A stretch of DNA of 64,000 nucleotides from NCBI GenBank assembly GCA_013368325.1, contig JAACJK010000064.1, positions 310,001 through 374,000 on the forward strand, written 5' to 3'. How positions within the stretch are numbered: the stretch's first letter is position 1; each line of letters opens with the position of its first letter. The notes under the pieces were generated by a model that saw only the letters and a list, made by a program, of their open reading frames with translations, was not told the DNA's origin and did no database searches. The translations under genes were made by a program, and so were the position numbers. Of the stretch, positions 32,917-45,233 are shown piece by piece. The DNA is from Ephemerocybe angulata. Taxonomy: Eukaryota > Basidiomycota > Agaricomycetes > Agaricales > Psathyrellaceae.

Positions 32917-34261
32917 GTGTTTGCTCACCGGAAGACGATATGTTGTGACTTCGTCATTCAGTTTTCTGCTTCTGCATCTATCATCGCCTTCCCTGAGCCC
33001 TCTCGTCGTACGTGTGTCCTTCCAGCTGCTATTTTCATTCTCACATGGTTCCAGACACTGGCACGGCTCGGCGAAGGAATTTGATTCAAGTTGGCCTACA
33101 AGGTAAGTCGCTACCTGACTGTCTATCCCCCGATTCCCTCATCAATGACATAGACTTCGCGCGGTCTTCCTATTCGACGCTAGCCTGATACACTCGCAAA
33201 ACTCGAGCTGCTCGGTGCAGGACGTCACCTTTCCCTCTCAATGCACTCGACACCACCGATGTTACAGAATATTCAGACGCAGCTCACCGGGAACATTTCT
33301 GTTGCGACTTCGCCGTGAGAGGTACGTCAACGCGCCTTGCATCCCAGCGCCATGATGTTGACAAACACTAGGCCTCCTAGGCCGTCGTTTGCGAGTTCGA
33401 AGGATTTGAATTTGACGTGCGTGCCCACCTTTGCAGCCCCTCCCGAATTACTTACCCACCTGAGTCGCCATAGCGTCACCCAAGTCTCGACGGCGCCAAT
33501 GGCGCCGCAATCTACAGCCCGCCCCCTGCTCGCGGGATCCATTTCTGTTGCGACTTCATCGAAGCCGCCAACTTTCTCGATCGAACCGCCGCCAGTCGCT
33601 TCGCTTCGCTCGCGCCTGTCGTCGGCACTCAGACGTCGCGACGCCGACGCGCATTGCACCCAGGCGCCATGATCTTGCGAGTTCGAAGTGATTAAATTCA
33701 CGGTGCGTGCCTAGTTTCGCAGCCCCGCATAGGTCGCTTACCCACCTTCGCCACAGCATCACCCAGCTTCGACGGCGTGGTGCCACGATCTCCAGCCAGT
33801 CGCTCGCGGGATCCATTTCTGTTGCGACTTCATCAAAACTGCAATCCTTTCGGACGGACCGCCGCCAGTCGCTTCGCTTCGCTCGCGCCTGCCGTTACCA
33901 CAACACCTGGGCCAAGAACATCATCAGTGAGTTTCGTGCCTTCTCGCATCTGTCCGTATTTCCTTCTAATATCGGGGCCGAGAACAGGTGCAGGACAAAT
34001 GAATCTCGTAAGTGAGTGGCACTGTTCCCATTGCAGATCATCACGATTCTGACATCTTACACCACTTATTAGCCTTGCTCGCGGGAAATCGATACGTCTA
34101 TACTTTGTCATACACGCTCCCGCCTTTCGCAGGGGAGATGTGTTGCTTCTCCGCGCCGGTATGTCGATTCCACTTATGATGGTATTTTCACGGGTGATGT
34201 GTTGTTCGCAGGGACTCGATCCATGTATACTTTCTTAATCGCGCACCGGAAGTACGTCCCT
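32917..34261 (+). repeat. LAG-type exon-like repeats, spacer 2
   Basis: Identical copy of 23846-25190 at +9,071, with the same six units. Confidence 0.45.
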
Positions 34262-36257
34262 TTCCTTTCCGTCCCTTCCCCGGCCAACCACTCACTCCAC
34301 CATATCCCACAGTCTCTCCCCCGCGGGCATTTGCATAGTCGACGGATGACGGCTAAGTATTCGGCGGCACGCTTACCGCCAGCTCCGCTGATGGACGCGT
34401 GCCTTGTTTCAACGTATCCATGTCGTGTACCATTCCGTTTGTAGTACGCATACGTACATCCGTAGACTACGTACTAGAATTGGGTGAGGTAAGGTAGGAT
34501 CCCCCCGAGGCCGGTACTCGGCGCGTAAGCGAGAAGTCCATTTTTACATCGCCGGGCGCATTGCTATTGATTCCCCGCCCTCAGGGGCTCGGGGAATCGT
34601 ACTCTACAGAGTTCTGAGTGCCTTAAGAGCTCAATATAATGTTTTTTATGCTATACGACCCACTACGGAGGACCCCACGCGAGGTAGATAAGCCAGAGAC
34701 TGCGATCGCGCTCCTAAGCGCCGGGCGCTTAAAATGAATCTACGACGATTCCATGTCGTTCCTACCAGCTGCGCACCACTTAGACCACCCTAAACATATA
34801 TTTAGGTAGGTATATGAGCGTTCATGACTACTCTGGCATTCACACAGCCAGTCTACACGCCGGTGGCAGCACAGATGGCCCGAGATAACACGAAACATCC
34901 CGATCCTGCATTCGCACCAAAGTGCCAATTCCAACGTGCCCAGAGCATCTAAAATGTAATTATCTCGTAAAGTGATGCAATGGATGTATTGGTAGTTGGA
35001 ATCGGAGAACTTAAACCGAGATCTGCTTCCAGTTGGCGCCGAGAGCATTGGCTGCGAGAACAGTCGATTCCCGGTGATGCGCGCATGGAGTATTCTACTT
35101 TTATCTGTGCAACTGTGGGGATTTGGCTAAATAGGAGCAATAAGTGCTTTTAGGAGTCTTACTGAGGCATATTGTGGCCGAGATGACGCAGAGCGAAGGG
35201 ACGCCAGGGCCGCAATGCGAAATTTGCGAGATAAGCGCCCAAACGCGATACGAGCGATAGCACTGGTCCCTGGCAGCATATCAGCTCACTGTATAGCCCA
35301 AGCATAGACCATTAGTACTCCCAGTATATATTGGCCATTCACATTGACCCCAGAGTCTGTACCATCCACCAAGGAGAGAATTGTGAAGTCCTTTCCCCCG
35401 GATCCATCGCACGCAGAAAACGGCACTTACAGCAGCTTTGAGATACTTGGATAGATTTCTCATGTCAAGTGTTAGCCGAAGAAGGTTACCCAAGTGAGCT
35501 GTCAACTACGTACCGGGTATCCAAGTGAAATTTTCGATTTGAATGAGTTTGAGCATGGAAGGAGGCACGGAGACGATACAACCGAATTGCACATCGTAGA
35601 ATGAATCTGGTGTGCAAAAACTGGCTGGAATCTCTGTGATATACGTAAAAAATGCAAGGCTTGGTATTTGCTTGCGCTCAAACTCTTTCGGCGAGTGTGA
35701 GCGTCCGGTATGAGGAGAAAGCGTGCAAAATACAACAAACACGCAGCCACATCCATAGCACATTGTATACACTAGAACTATATATAGAACACACGTTTAT
35801 AGACCTAATAAGTAGGTATAGTACCCTTGTAGTCTTCCACTCGACACCCGCCTTTCACACCACTGAAATTGACTGAATTTTCGATACGTACAGCAAACGC
35901 AACCAACCCCATCCTCCTCGCCCCATTCACCCCAATCTACCCCTTCAAACAACCGCTCCCACAGCTAGCCTTGTCTTGGCATGGCATCAATCACCCCATC
36001 AGACAGCTGTTACGGTGCTAGACCCGTTGCTGGGGAAAATTTGGGCAAGGAGCGAATCGGCGCAGAGGGACGCGCACGTAAACCAAGCGTACCAAGTATT
36101 CCGCCGTTGCAATCTGGCGGAGAGACGTGCGGATTTCGGCAGAGTCTGGGTGGTCTGTTCGGGTGCTTGAAGGTCGTGCCGTGAAGGACCTGGGCCCGAG
36201 GTCCGCTGGGTGGGTCTGGAAATGTATATAAGATGGAGGATGCTGGGCTGGCTTTCT

Positions 36258-39191
36258 TCATCAGTCCCATCGACTTTCCTCCCTTCGCCTCTCTTTTCAT
36301 TCTCCCTCTTTACTCTCATACAAATCTCTTGATTCTGTATCCATATCTCCCTCGTCGCTATCACCCCGCGTCCCGTCGCTGCTCACGACGAGCTCGAGGT
36401 AAGTCCACCATTTGGTCTGAGTTCATTGCGTAGGCTGATGCCACTCTCGGGTTACTTAAGAGTTCATTTGCCTCCGGCCTCCTCTTGTTCACCTGCCACG
36501 TCCACCCTTATGTGCTTCCCTCGCGCTCTGGCCTTTGTTTGCCTTCGAAATGGTAAAGTCAATCGTCACTTCTCTTATTAGCTCGACGTCATGCTTACTA
36601 GTCGCGACATTCAGTGAGTATGCTTCGCTGGCTCTAGCCTGCTAGGTCACCTACTGGCAAGAGCACACTCGTTCTAGCCTGACACATTGCGTTGAAGCCA
36701 CGGGGTGAGTAGAATCGATTTTATTATTCACCTGCTACATACTGACTACGAATTCTGCAGTTACGCACCAAAGCCGCAAAACGTCTGTGACCGCAGTCGA
36801 GCATAAGGTCAGTTAAACGACTCCTTTAGAGAATCGACGGCCACTGACCTCCTGTATTCAGCATCATCCACTGCCGTCTCGGGGTCAGCGAGATCTGAAG
36901 CAAAGGTAAGCAAGTTAATAATCGTTCACCGAGAATCGTAATAAACTCACACATGTATACAAGCCAACCCTTGCGACCGGCGCCGACTCTTGGACTGACC
37001 GAGTCTGGCCAACCCATGGTAGTGCGCATTCGCCTCCGCCGTCCGCCGTAGTCATTGGTCAGAGCCATTGACCATGGCCGTGTTCCACTACGAATGTTTG
37101 CAGATAGAAAGGTGAGCTTATTGAGATGCGCGTCAAGCGTGACTGACCTTTCGATTCCGCCCAGTCGCCATGGTGCCCAGCTTAATCCGTCGTCGTCGTC
37201 GGCCGTCTTCGCCCTACAAATAGGTTTAAAGGTGAGCTCTTGTAAAGATAGACGTCGAGCTTTACTGACCTTTCGATGCCTTGCAGTCACTAGACTCAAC
37301 TCCGCCATCGCCGCCTGACAGCCGTGTCCTGCCCATCCGTCAGCCGTCGTCCTCGTAGTGAAGGGTCTCTGGTGTCCAGCCTATTCCGTGGTGATCGTCG
37401 GTCGTCCCCTGAGTCGGTTGTGTTACTTCATGGAGAAGCACGTCTACCGATGCGAAGGTGAGCTTGTAAGTTTCTTCTAGAGGCGGATTTCGAGCTTGTC
37501 TAACATTTGCATGCTAGACTCGTCGCTGTCGTCTGGAGGAACAATCGGGGCGGATAGCCTTGGCCCATTTCGTCGTCGTCGTCGTTGTGAAGGGTTGGGC
37601 CCTATCCTTGATCCATGGAGTTGGCGGTTAATGAAAGGATACCCGCTCGCCGGTAAGCCTTGTTACATGGTTCATAGATGTTGACTGACCTTGGCTACGA
37701 TCGCAGCCGTAGCATCTTGTCCCTCTCGTCCTCGCCGCCGCCGCCGCCCTCGCTCTCTGCGCGTTGCGTGGTCGTTCGTAGTTTGGAAAGCCTTGCAATG
37801 CGTCTACAGGTAAGTCTAACAGTCGTGCCGTCTTCGATTTATTGACTCACTGCACAAACAAACTCCCATCAGGTTCTAGGACTGTCTGTGCTGCTGAATC
37901 ATCGAATGCCAGCCTTGGCCTTCTCGTGCAGGTGTAGCCGTGTGTAGCCGTTGTCGGCGCCCCCGCCGTCGTACGCGCCTCGTGTTGCAGAATCGTCCTC
38001 CATCACGTCGTAATGCTATCTAGCTATCGGAATTGAGGACGTGCTGTGCGGCCTAATGGTACTGTAAGTCCCCTGATCTTGTTGCGAGGTCGATGGAGCT
38101 CGACTGACTTCTACTCCAAACACAGCCGCCGTCCATCGATTTGCCAGTCTTGGTGCTCTCGTGCAGGTGTAGTCGTTACCGGCGCCGACACCGTTGTATG
38201 CGCCTCTCGTGGTCACTAGCAGGTAAGTTTGAAACTCGCGAAATCTTTAATTTTTGACTTACAGACTGCAGAACCGACCTCCCATCACGTCGTAATACCC
38301 TCTGGCTGTCGGTCTGTTGACGTTATGTACTTCCCAATGGTAGAACGCCAGCCATGGCCTTCTCGCGCAGGTGTAGCCGTTGCCGCCATCTTTGTGTGGG
38401 CCTCGCGTGCTCGCTAACAGGTAAGTCTGAAAGTCGCGCAATCTTTAATTTTCGACTGACAAACACTCTTGAAGTAGGCCACATAGTGCGTCGTAATTCC
38501 CTGGCCTCTACGGTCGTCAGCTCGTCATCGATCCCACATCTGTATCATGGTAAGTCTATTTGAACGCGATACTTGCGAAGCTAGCGACTTACAATCCGGT
38601 TTAGCGAAGCCTCGCACGGTGGAGGTGCTGTGGTGTCTCGTCGTGCAAGCGTCGATCCGGCGTCTGTACCAAAGTAAGTCTAATTGAACTCGATACTCGC
38701 GAATCCGGAAGCTTACAGGTCATTCTAGCATCGGGGAAACTCGCCTGACAGGTTCGATTTTCTCGTGCTGGTGTAGCCGTTTCCGCCGGTGAAGTTGTCT
38801 GCGCCTCGCGTGGTCGCGTCTGCTTGAAGTCGCCGGGTCATCGCGTCCTGCCTCCACGGCGGTCAGTTGACGTGCTCGGTCAGTTGACGTGCTCGGTTCT
38901 CTTGTCACGTCAGAGCAGCGACTAGTGTGCCAGGTAAGCCACAAAACCCTGTTGGAACTCGAAATTCTAGAGGAACTCACCTTCTCGCAGATGTCCCATC
39001 TTGTGCTCTCCACCAGCCATCCTGTCGAGCCGTGAGAGGCTGTTGTCGTCGCGAGGTGATGAAGGCATTCGCAGCCCCCAGGGTGCTTGTTCCGACGTTC
39101 TGGCGCACCGGGGCCATCGTCGTCGTCTGGTGGGTTGGACTCGGCGTGTAGAGGGACAAGGCAGGGCTGTGTACGAGATGATGGGCTGCTG
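36258..39191 (+). ncRNA. Putative multi-exon spliced transcript, array 2
   Basis: Identical copy of 27187-30120 at +9,071, including the TATA box at 36225-36231, the leader, all listed introns and the repeated exon blocks. If transcription occurs, reads from arrays 1 and 2 cannot be told apart. Confidence 0.45.
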
Positions 39192-39640
39192 AGGGAAGAT
39201 CAGGCACCGTGTGTAGATTATGCGTACTTAGCCTACATATGCAGAGTCTCGATGGGATTGCACGGGCTGCGGGAGGGCGGCTGAGCATCGTGAGTCGTGA
39301 AAGGGAGCGCGTCGTCAAGAGGGTGAGCGAAAGGAAGCGCGACCACTGACGTCAGTCGAAGCGTGTCGCGCCAGGACTGTTTGGCGGCCAAACAGTCCAT
39401 TGGCCTCCTGCGCCGCCTTCCGTGTCTGCGCACACATCCCTTGCGATGGTCGTTGCGTGCCTCCGCCTCGAATAGGCGCCGGGTGTGGGAGGGCTCGTGC
39501 GAATGGCCTTCCCGTCCGAGCGGCAAACGAGTCAAGTGCCTTGATAGCTGGCCCGGATCACGTGGGCCGCATCGCCCTTAAAGCGAGGGTCTTGACTCTC
39601 TCTTAGTCTTACCAACACCTTCTCCTCATCGATCGCGACC

Positions 39641-40913
39641 ATGTCTTCCGACCACGAGTACTCCGACGACGACTATTACGACGAGGACATGTTCGACGGC
39701 ACCCAGGACGACGACGAGCGTGAGTGACACACCCACTAGCCTGCACACTGACTGACCCCTCGCAGTGTCCGACGACGACATGGACATCGCCGACGACTTC
39801 AAGAGCGCGGCCAAGGGCAAGCTCAAGGCGTACGAGGTCGAGTACGAGTCGCTCGCGCAGGCGGACGTCGAGAAGGCCATCCAGGACGACGCAGAGCACA
39901 TCTGTGGCATCCTCGGCGTAGACGCAAGTACCGCCACCCCCCACAGCTCGCAATTACTAACACCCACACAGATGAGCACCGCGCAGCTGCTCCTGCGCCA
40001 CGCAAAGTGGAACAAAGAGCGCCTCATCGAGAAGTACATGGACAACCCGTCAAAGGTGCTCGTCGACGCCGGCGTCGCCCTCCCAGACTCGCAGGCGCCC
40101 AGCGCCCCTCCGCCCATCCGCACCGCCCCCACGCCCAGCGGCCCCACACCCGGCCGCCGCCCGACCCGCAGCTCCTCCAAACTCCTCTCATCCCTGTCAT
40201 CGTCCTCCCGATCGACCAAATCGGGCGGCCCGCCGTCGCCCACGCTGCCGAAGCCGCTCAAGGCGAGCAAGAGCATCGACCACTTCACCTGCCCGATCTG
40301 CTTCGACGATGACCCGGGGCTGCGCACGCTCTCGCTGGACTGCGAGCACACGTACTGCAGCGGGTGCTGGACGGCGTACGTCGTCTCGAAAGTGAACGAC
40401 GACGGGGAGCACGCCGTCAAGTGCATGGCGGAGGGCTGCGGGCTCGTCGCCCCCGACGCCTTCGTGCACAGCGTGCTCGTGCCGGAGGAGGAGCGGGTGT
40501 GGGCGCGCTTCCAGGAGCTGCTGCTGCGCTACTTTGTGTCGTGCAACCGCGATCTCAAGTTCTGCCCGTACCCGTCGTGCACCAACACCGTGTCGTGCCC
40601 CTCCGCGTCCTCCAAGCTCAGCCTTACCAGCGTGGTGCCCATCGTGTCCTGCGGCGCCCGCGGCATCGGTGGCCAGGAAGACCTCACCCAGAGCCAGGGG
40701 TCGCTGGGCAAGCTGGGGCTGGGGGGCAAGGAGCATCGGTTCTGCTTTGGGTGCCCGATAGAGAGCGACCATCGGCCTGTGATATGTGCGGTGGCGAAGA
40801 TGTGGCTGAAGAAGTGCCGGGATGATAGTGAGACAAGAGTAATACGAATAGGTGAGTGCATGTTTCCTTCTCGTTTGGTGCTCAAAAAACGGACCAGCAG
40901 CGTTTTTTCATAG
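39641..40913 (+). pseudogene. Truncated Ariadne-type RBR ubiquitin ligase, copy 3
   Basis: Exons 39641-39719, 39766-39923 and 39972-40913, 392 residues, identical to copy 2. Retains the UBA-like region, RING1 and IBR; lacks RING2 and the Ariadne domain. Against the intact gene it shows about 18 base differences across the shared part of exon 3, all synonymous. One alternative is splicing of GTGAGT...TTTTTTCATAG (40851-40913), which would replace the tail but not restore RING2. Confidence 0.8.
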
Positions 40914-41994
40914 GTGTCTCTTCCCACGGCATCCTCCATTATCGGCCCCGGCGAGCAGAGCGACGCCATAGCGCCACCCTACTCGCCGAGACCGTGGAGG
41001 CTATCTACTGACTACGGTACATGTATGCGACGTGGGGGCAAGAAGGACGACGGTGAACGACGTGGGGGCGACAAGCGGACGACATGGGGGCAAGAAGAGG
41101 GACAGCATAACGGAACGGCTGGTGGGTTCACGGTATCCTCCTCTGCCTTTATACCTTGCGTGATGTGACAGTAACACAGCCGCCAAGGTCTGGGCATGCA
41201 CGGCAACCGAGTATCCCTGTCAGCCTGAAACTTGGGGTTTCGTTACGGTTCGTCCTCCTCTTGTTTTGCCTCTGTCTCCCTCCCATATTCCTATAGTCCC
41301 CAGCCACTGCAACTGGTACTTGCAGTGGTAGAGGCTTATAGGCATCTGGGATGGAGTCCTTCTTGCTCACTCTCTCCAGGTTGCTTCCTCCAGTATTCGG
41401 CTGCCTGTATTTGCACCGAAGTTACGTTCTTCCGCTGAGGACCTGTATTCACACCGAGGAGTCTAGATTGATGAGTAGTGCTCTCCATCTCTAACCCTCC
41501 TTCCTCTCGAGCACTCCTAACATTCCTTACCTAGATACCGATCTACTTTTGACGACTGGGTGAGGTATGGTTCATGTTCTTGTCTCCCTTTGCTGTAGCA
41601 TAGTCTGGTGTTATGTAGACTAGCACTGAATTGATCACTTGGAACCCTTCTCCCGAATCCGCACACAGCCCGCTCCTGATTTGACTCGGTTCAGATCTGT
41701 CACAACTTGGTCACAACCCGCTCGGCTTTCGTTCGCTCGCCGCAAGCGTGTCTCCGAGTCCAGACTCCAGAATCGTTTCACACTGGGAAAATATTTTCCC
41801 TCGTCTTCTTTCTCCCCACTTGGTGATACATTGTCCCCGTTATCCTTCCACGTCTGGTGTCTCCAGCCATGGTATGTACGCCAGCGTCTCTTCCCTCATG
41901 CACCATTGGCAACTAAAACAGGCATAGACTCTATTCAGCTCTGTCTACGGTCTACCGGCCGCGCCTTCCAGGACACGCCATGCGACCCACAATG

Positions 41995-43265
41995 GTGCTC
42001 GCCGGAAGACGATACATCATACGTTGCGACTTCGTCATTAAGTTTTCTGCGTCGCCTTCCCTTTCGTTGTGCGTGTGTCCTTCCAAGCTTCTATTTTCAT
42101 TCTCACATGGTTCCAGAGACTGGCACGGCTCGGCGAAGGGATTTTATTGGCTTACAAGGTAAGCCGCTACCTGACTGTCTATCCACTACCCCTTCCCTCA
42201 TCAACGACGTACTAGACTTCACGGGGTGTCTGCTCGATGCAAGATGTCGCCTTTCCCGATGCACGCGACACCACCGAGCTTACAAGAATATTCGGACGCA
42301 GGTCACCGGAAACATTTCTGTTGCGACTTCACCGTACGTCCCCCATTTTCCGTCGCCATTATTTGACCGCTCGACCCCCTAGGCCGCGGCTTGCGCGTGC
42401 GAAGCAACTGAATTTATTGTCCGTGCCCACCCCTCCCGCATCACTTACCCACCTGAGTCGCCATAGCGGCGCCCAGTCTTGACGGCCTACAGCCCGCCCC
42501 CTGCTCGCTTGCTGCTCGCCGGAGGCATTTCTGTTGCGACTTCATCAAATCCACAGCCTTTTTCGTCGAACCGCCGCCAGTCGCTTCGCTTCGCTCGCGC
42601 CTGTCGTCGGCACTCAAGACGTCGCGACGCCGACGCGCCGCCATGGTGTTGACAAGCACTAAGCCTTGCGAGAACGATGAAGTTCATGGTGCGTGCCTAG
42701 TTTCGCAGCCCCGCATGGGTCGCTTACCCACCTTCACCACAGCATCACCCAGTCTGGACGGCTTGGCGCCGCAATCTACAGCCAGTCCACCGCTCGCCGG
42801 ATCCATTTCTGTTGCGACTTCGTCAAAACTGCAACCTTTTCGGACGGGCTGCCACCAGACGCTTCGCTTCGCTCGCGCCTGTCGTCGTCACTCAACACCT
42901 GGGCCGAGAACATCATCAGTGAGTTTCATTCCTTCCCGCACCTGTCCGTATTTCCTTCTAATATCGGGGCCGAGAACAGGTTCAGAATAAATGAATACCG
43001 TAAGTGAGTGGCACTGTTCCCGTTGCAGATCATTTTCACGATTCTGACATCTTACACCACTTATTAGCCTTGCTCGCGGGAAATTGATACGTCTATACTT
43101 TGTCATGCACGCTCCCACCTTTACCAGGGCCCATGGGACACAGTGCGCTCCATTTTCTGTGCTGGTATGTCAATTCCACGTCTTATGTTTTCCTCACGAC
43201 TGATGCGTCGCTCGCGGGAACTCGATCCATATATAGTTTGTTAATCGCGCTCTGGAAGTACGTCC
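41995..43265 (+). repeat. LAG-type exon-like repeats, spacer 3 (diverged)
   Basis: Units near 42000 (VLAGRRYII), 42300 (QVTGNISVATSP), 42516 (LLAGGISVATSS), 42793 (PLAGSISVATSS), 43073 (LLAGN followed by a stop) and 43207 (SLAGTRSIYSL). Order and spacing follow spacer 1, with indels between units and one unit broken by a stop. Confidence 0.45.
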
Positions 43266-45233
43266 CTTTCCTTTCCGTCACTTCCCCGACCACCCACTAA
43301 TTCCACCCTATCCCACAGTCTGTCTCCCGCGGCCATTTGCACGGGCGAAGGATGTCGGTTACTCGGCGGCACGCTTACCGCCAGCTCGGCTGACGGACGC
43401 GCGCGCCTTGTTTCTTTACAACGTATCCATGTCGTGTACCATTCCGTTTGTAGTATGCATACGTACGTACGTAGACTACGTACCAGAATTGGGTGAGGTA
43501 AGGTAGGATCAAGCCCCCGAGGCCGGTACTCGGCGCGTAAGCGAGAAGTCCATTTTTACATCGCCGGGCGCATTGCTATTGATTCCCCGCCCTCAGGGGC
43601 TCGGGGAATCGTACTCTACAGAGTTCTGAGTGCCTTAAGAGTTCAATATATGTTTTTTCATGCTATACGACCCACTACGGACGACCCCACGCGAGATAGA
43701 TAAGCCAGAGACTGCCATCGCGTTCCTAAGCGCCGGGCGCTTAAAATGAATCTACGACGATTCTACGTCGTCCCAACTAACTGCGCACCGCGTAGGCCAC
43801 ACAAGACAAATCTTTAGGTAGGTACATGAGTGTTCATGGCTACTCTAGCATTCACACAGCCAGTCTACACGCCGGTGGCAGCATACATGGCCCGAGATAA
43901 CACGAAACATCCCGATCCTGCATTCGCACCAAAGTGCCAATTTCAACGTGCCCAGAGCATATAAAATGTAATTATCTCGTAAAATGATGGAATGGATGTA
44001 TTGCTAGTTGGGATCGGAGAACTTAAACTGAGATCTGCTTCCAGTTGGCACCGAGAGAACAGTCGATTCCCGGTGATGCGCGCAGGGTATTCTACTTGTC
44101 CCTGTGTAACTGTGGGCATTTGGCTAGAATAGGAGTAATGAGTGCTTCTACTAGATTGACTGGAGCTTACTGTGGCCTATATGACGCAGAGCGAAGGGAC
44201 GCCAGGGCCGCAAGGCGAAATTCGCGAGATAAGCGCCCGAACGCGATACGAGCGATAGCACTGGCCTTTGGCAGCATGCCAGCTCACTGTATAGCCCAAT
44301 CTTAGACCATTGGTACTCCCAGTAGATATTGGCCATTCACGTTGACCCCAGAGTCTGTACCATTCACCAACAAGAGAAATGTGAAGTCCTTTCCCCCGGA
44401 TCCATCGCACGCAGAAAACGGCCTTTACAGCAGCTTCTCAAGATACTTGGGTAAATTCACACGTCAGATCAGCCGAAGAACATTACTAAAGTGAGCTGTC
44501 AACCCACGTTCCGGGTATCCAAGTCGAAAATTTTGTTTTGAATGAGTTTGAGCATGGAAGGAGGCACGGAGACGATACAACCGAATTGCACATCGTAGAA
44601 GTAAAAACTGGCCGTAATAGATGTAATATACGTATCTAAAGTGACCTCTGGTTTTTGATTGCGTCTGAACCCTTTCGACGAGTGCGAGGGTCCAGGATGA
44701 GGAGATGCGCGCTAAATAGCACAACCACACAGATCCATCCATCGCACGTTGTATACACTAGAATTGCATATAGAATATACATATATAGACCTAATAAGTA
44801 GATTAGGGTACCCCTGTAGTCGTCCACCAGACCCCCGCCGCTCACACCACTGAATCTTCGATACGTACAGCAAACGCAACCAACCCCATCCTCCTCGCCC
44901 CATTCACCTCAATCTACCCCTTCAAACAACCACTCCCACAGCTAGCCTTGTCTTGGCATCGCATCAGTTACGCCATCAGACAGCTGGTATGGCGCTAGAC
45001 CCGTTGCTGGGGAAATTTTGGGCAAGTAGCGAATCGGCGCAGAGGGATGTGCACGTAAACCAAGCGTACCAAGTATTCCGTCGTTGCAATCTGGCGGAGA
45101 GACGTGCGGATTTCGGCAGAGTCTGGGTGGTCTGTTCGGGTGCTTGTAGGTCGTGCCATAAAGGACCTGGGCCCGAGGTCCCCCGGGTGGGTCTGGAGGT
45201 GTATATAAGATGGAGGATGCTGGGCTGGCTTTC

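Larger units (their letters stand above)
30474..39544 (+). repeat. Tandem unit 2 (9,071 bp)
   Basis: Same content and order as unit 1 at +9,071: truncated RBR (30570), minisatellite (31956), LAG-type repeats (32917-34261), palindrome (34715), degraded minus-strand frames (34740-35772), TATA (36225), spliced array (36258-39191) and 25-bp palindrome (39374). No difference from unit 1 was noticed beyond the first ~430 bp. Confidence 0.9.
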
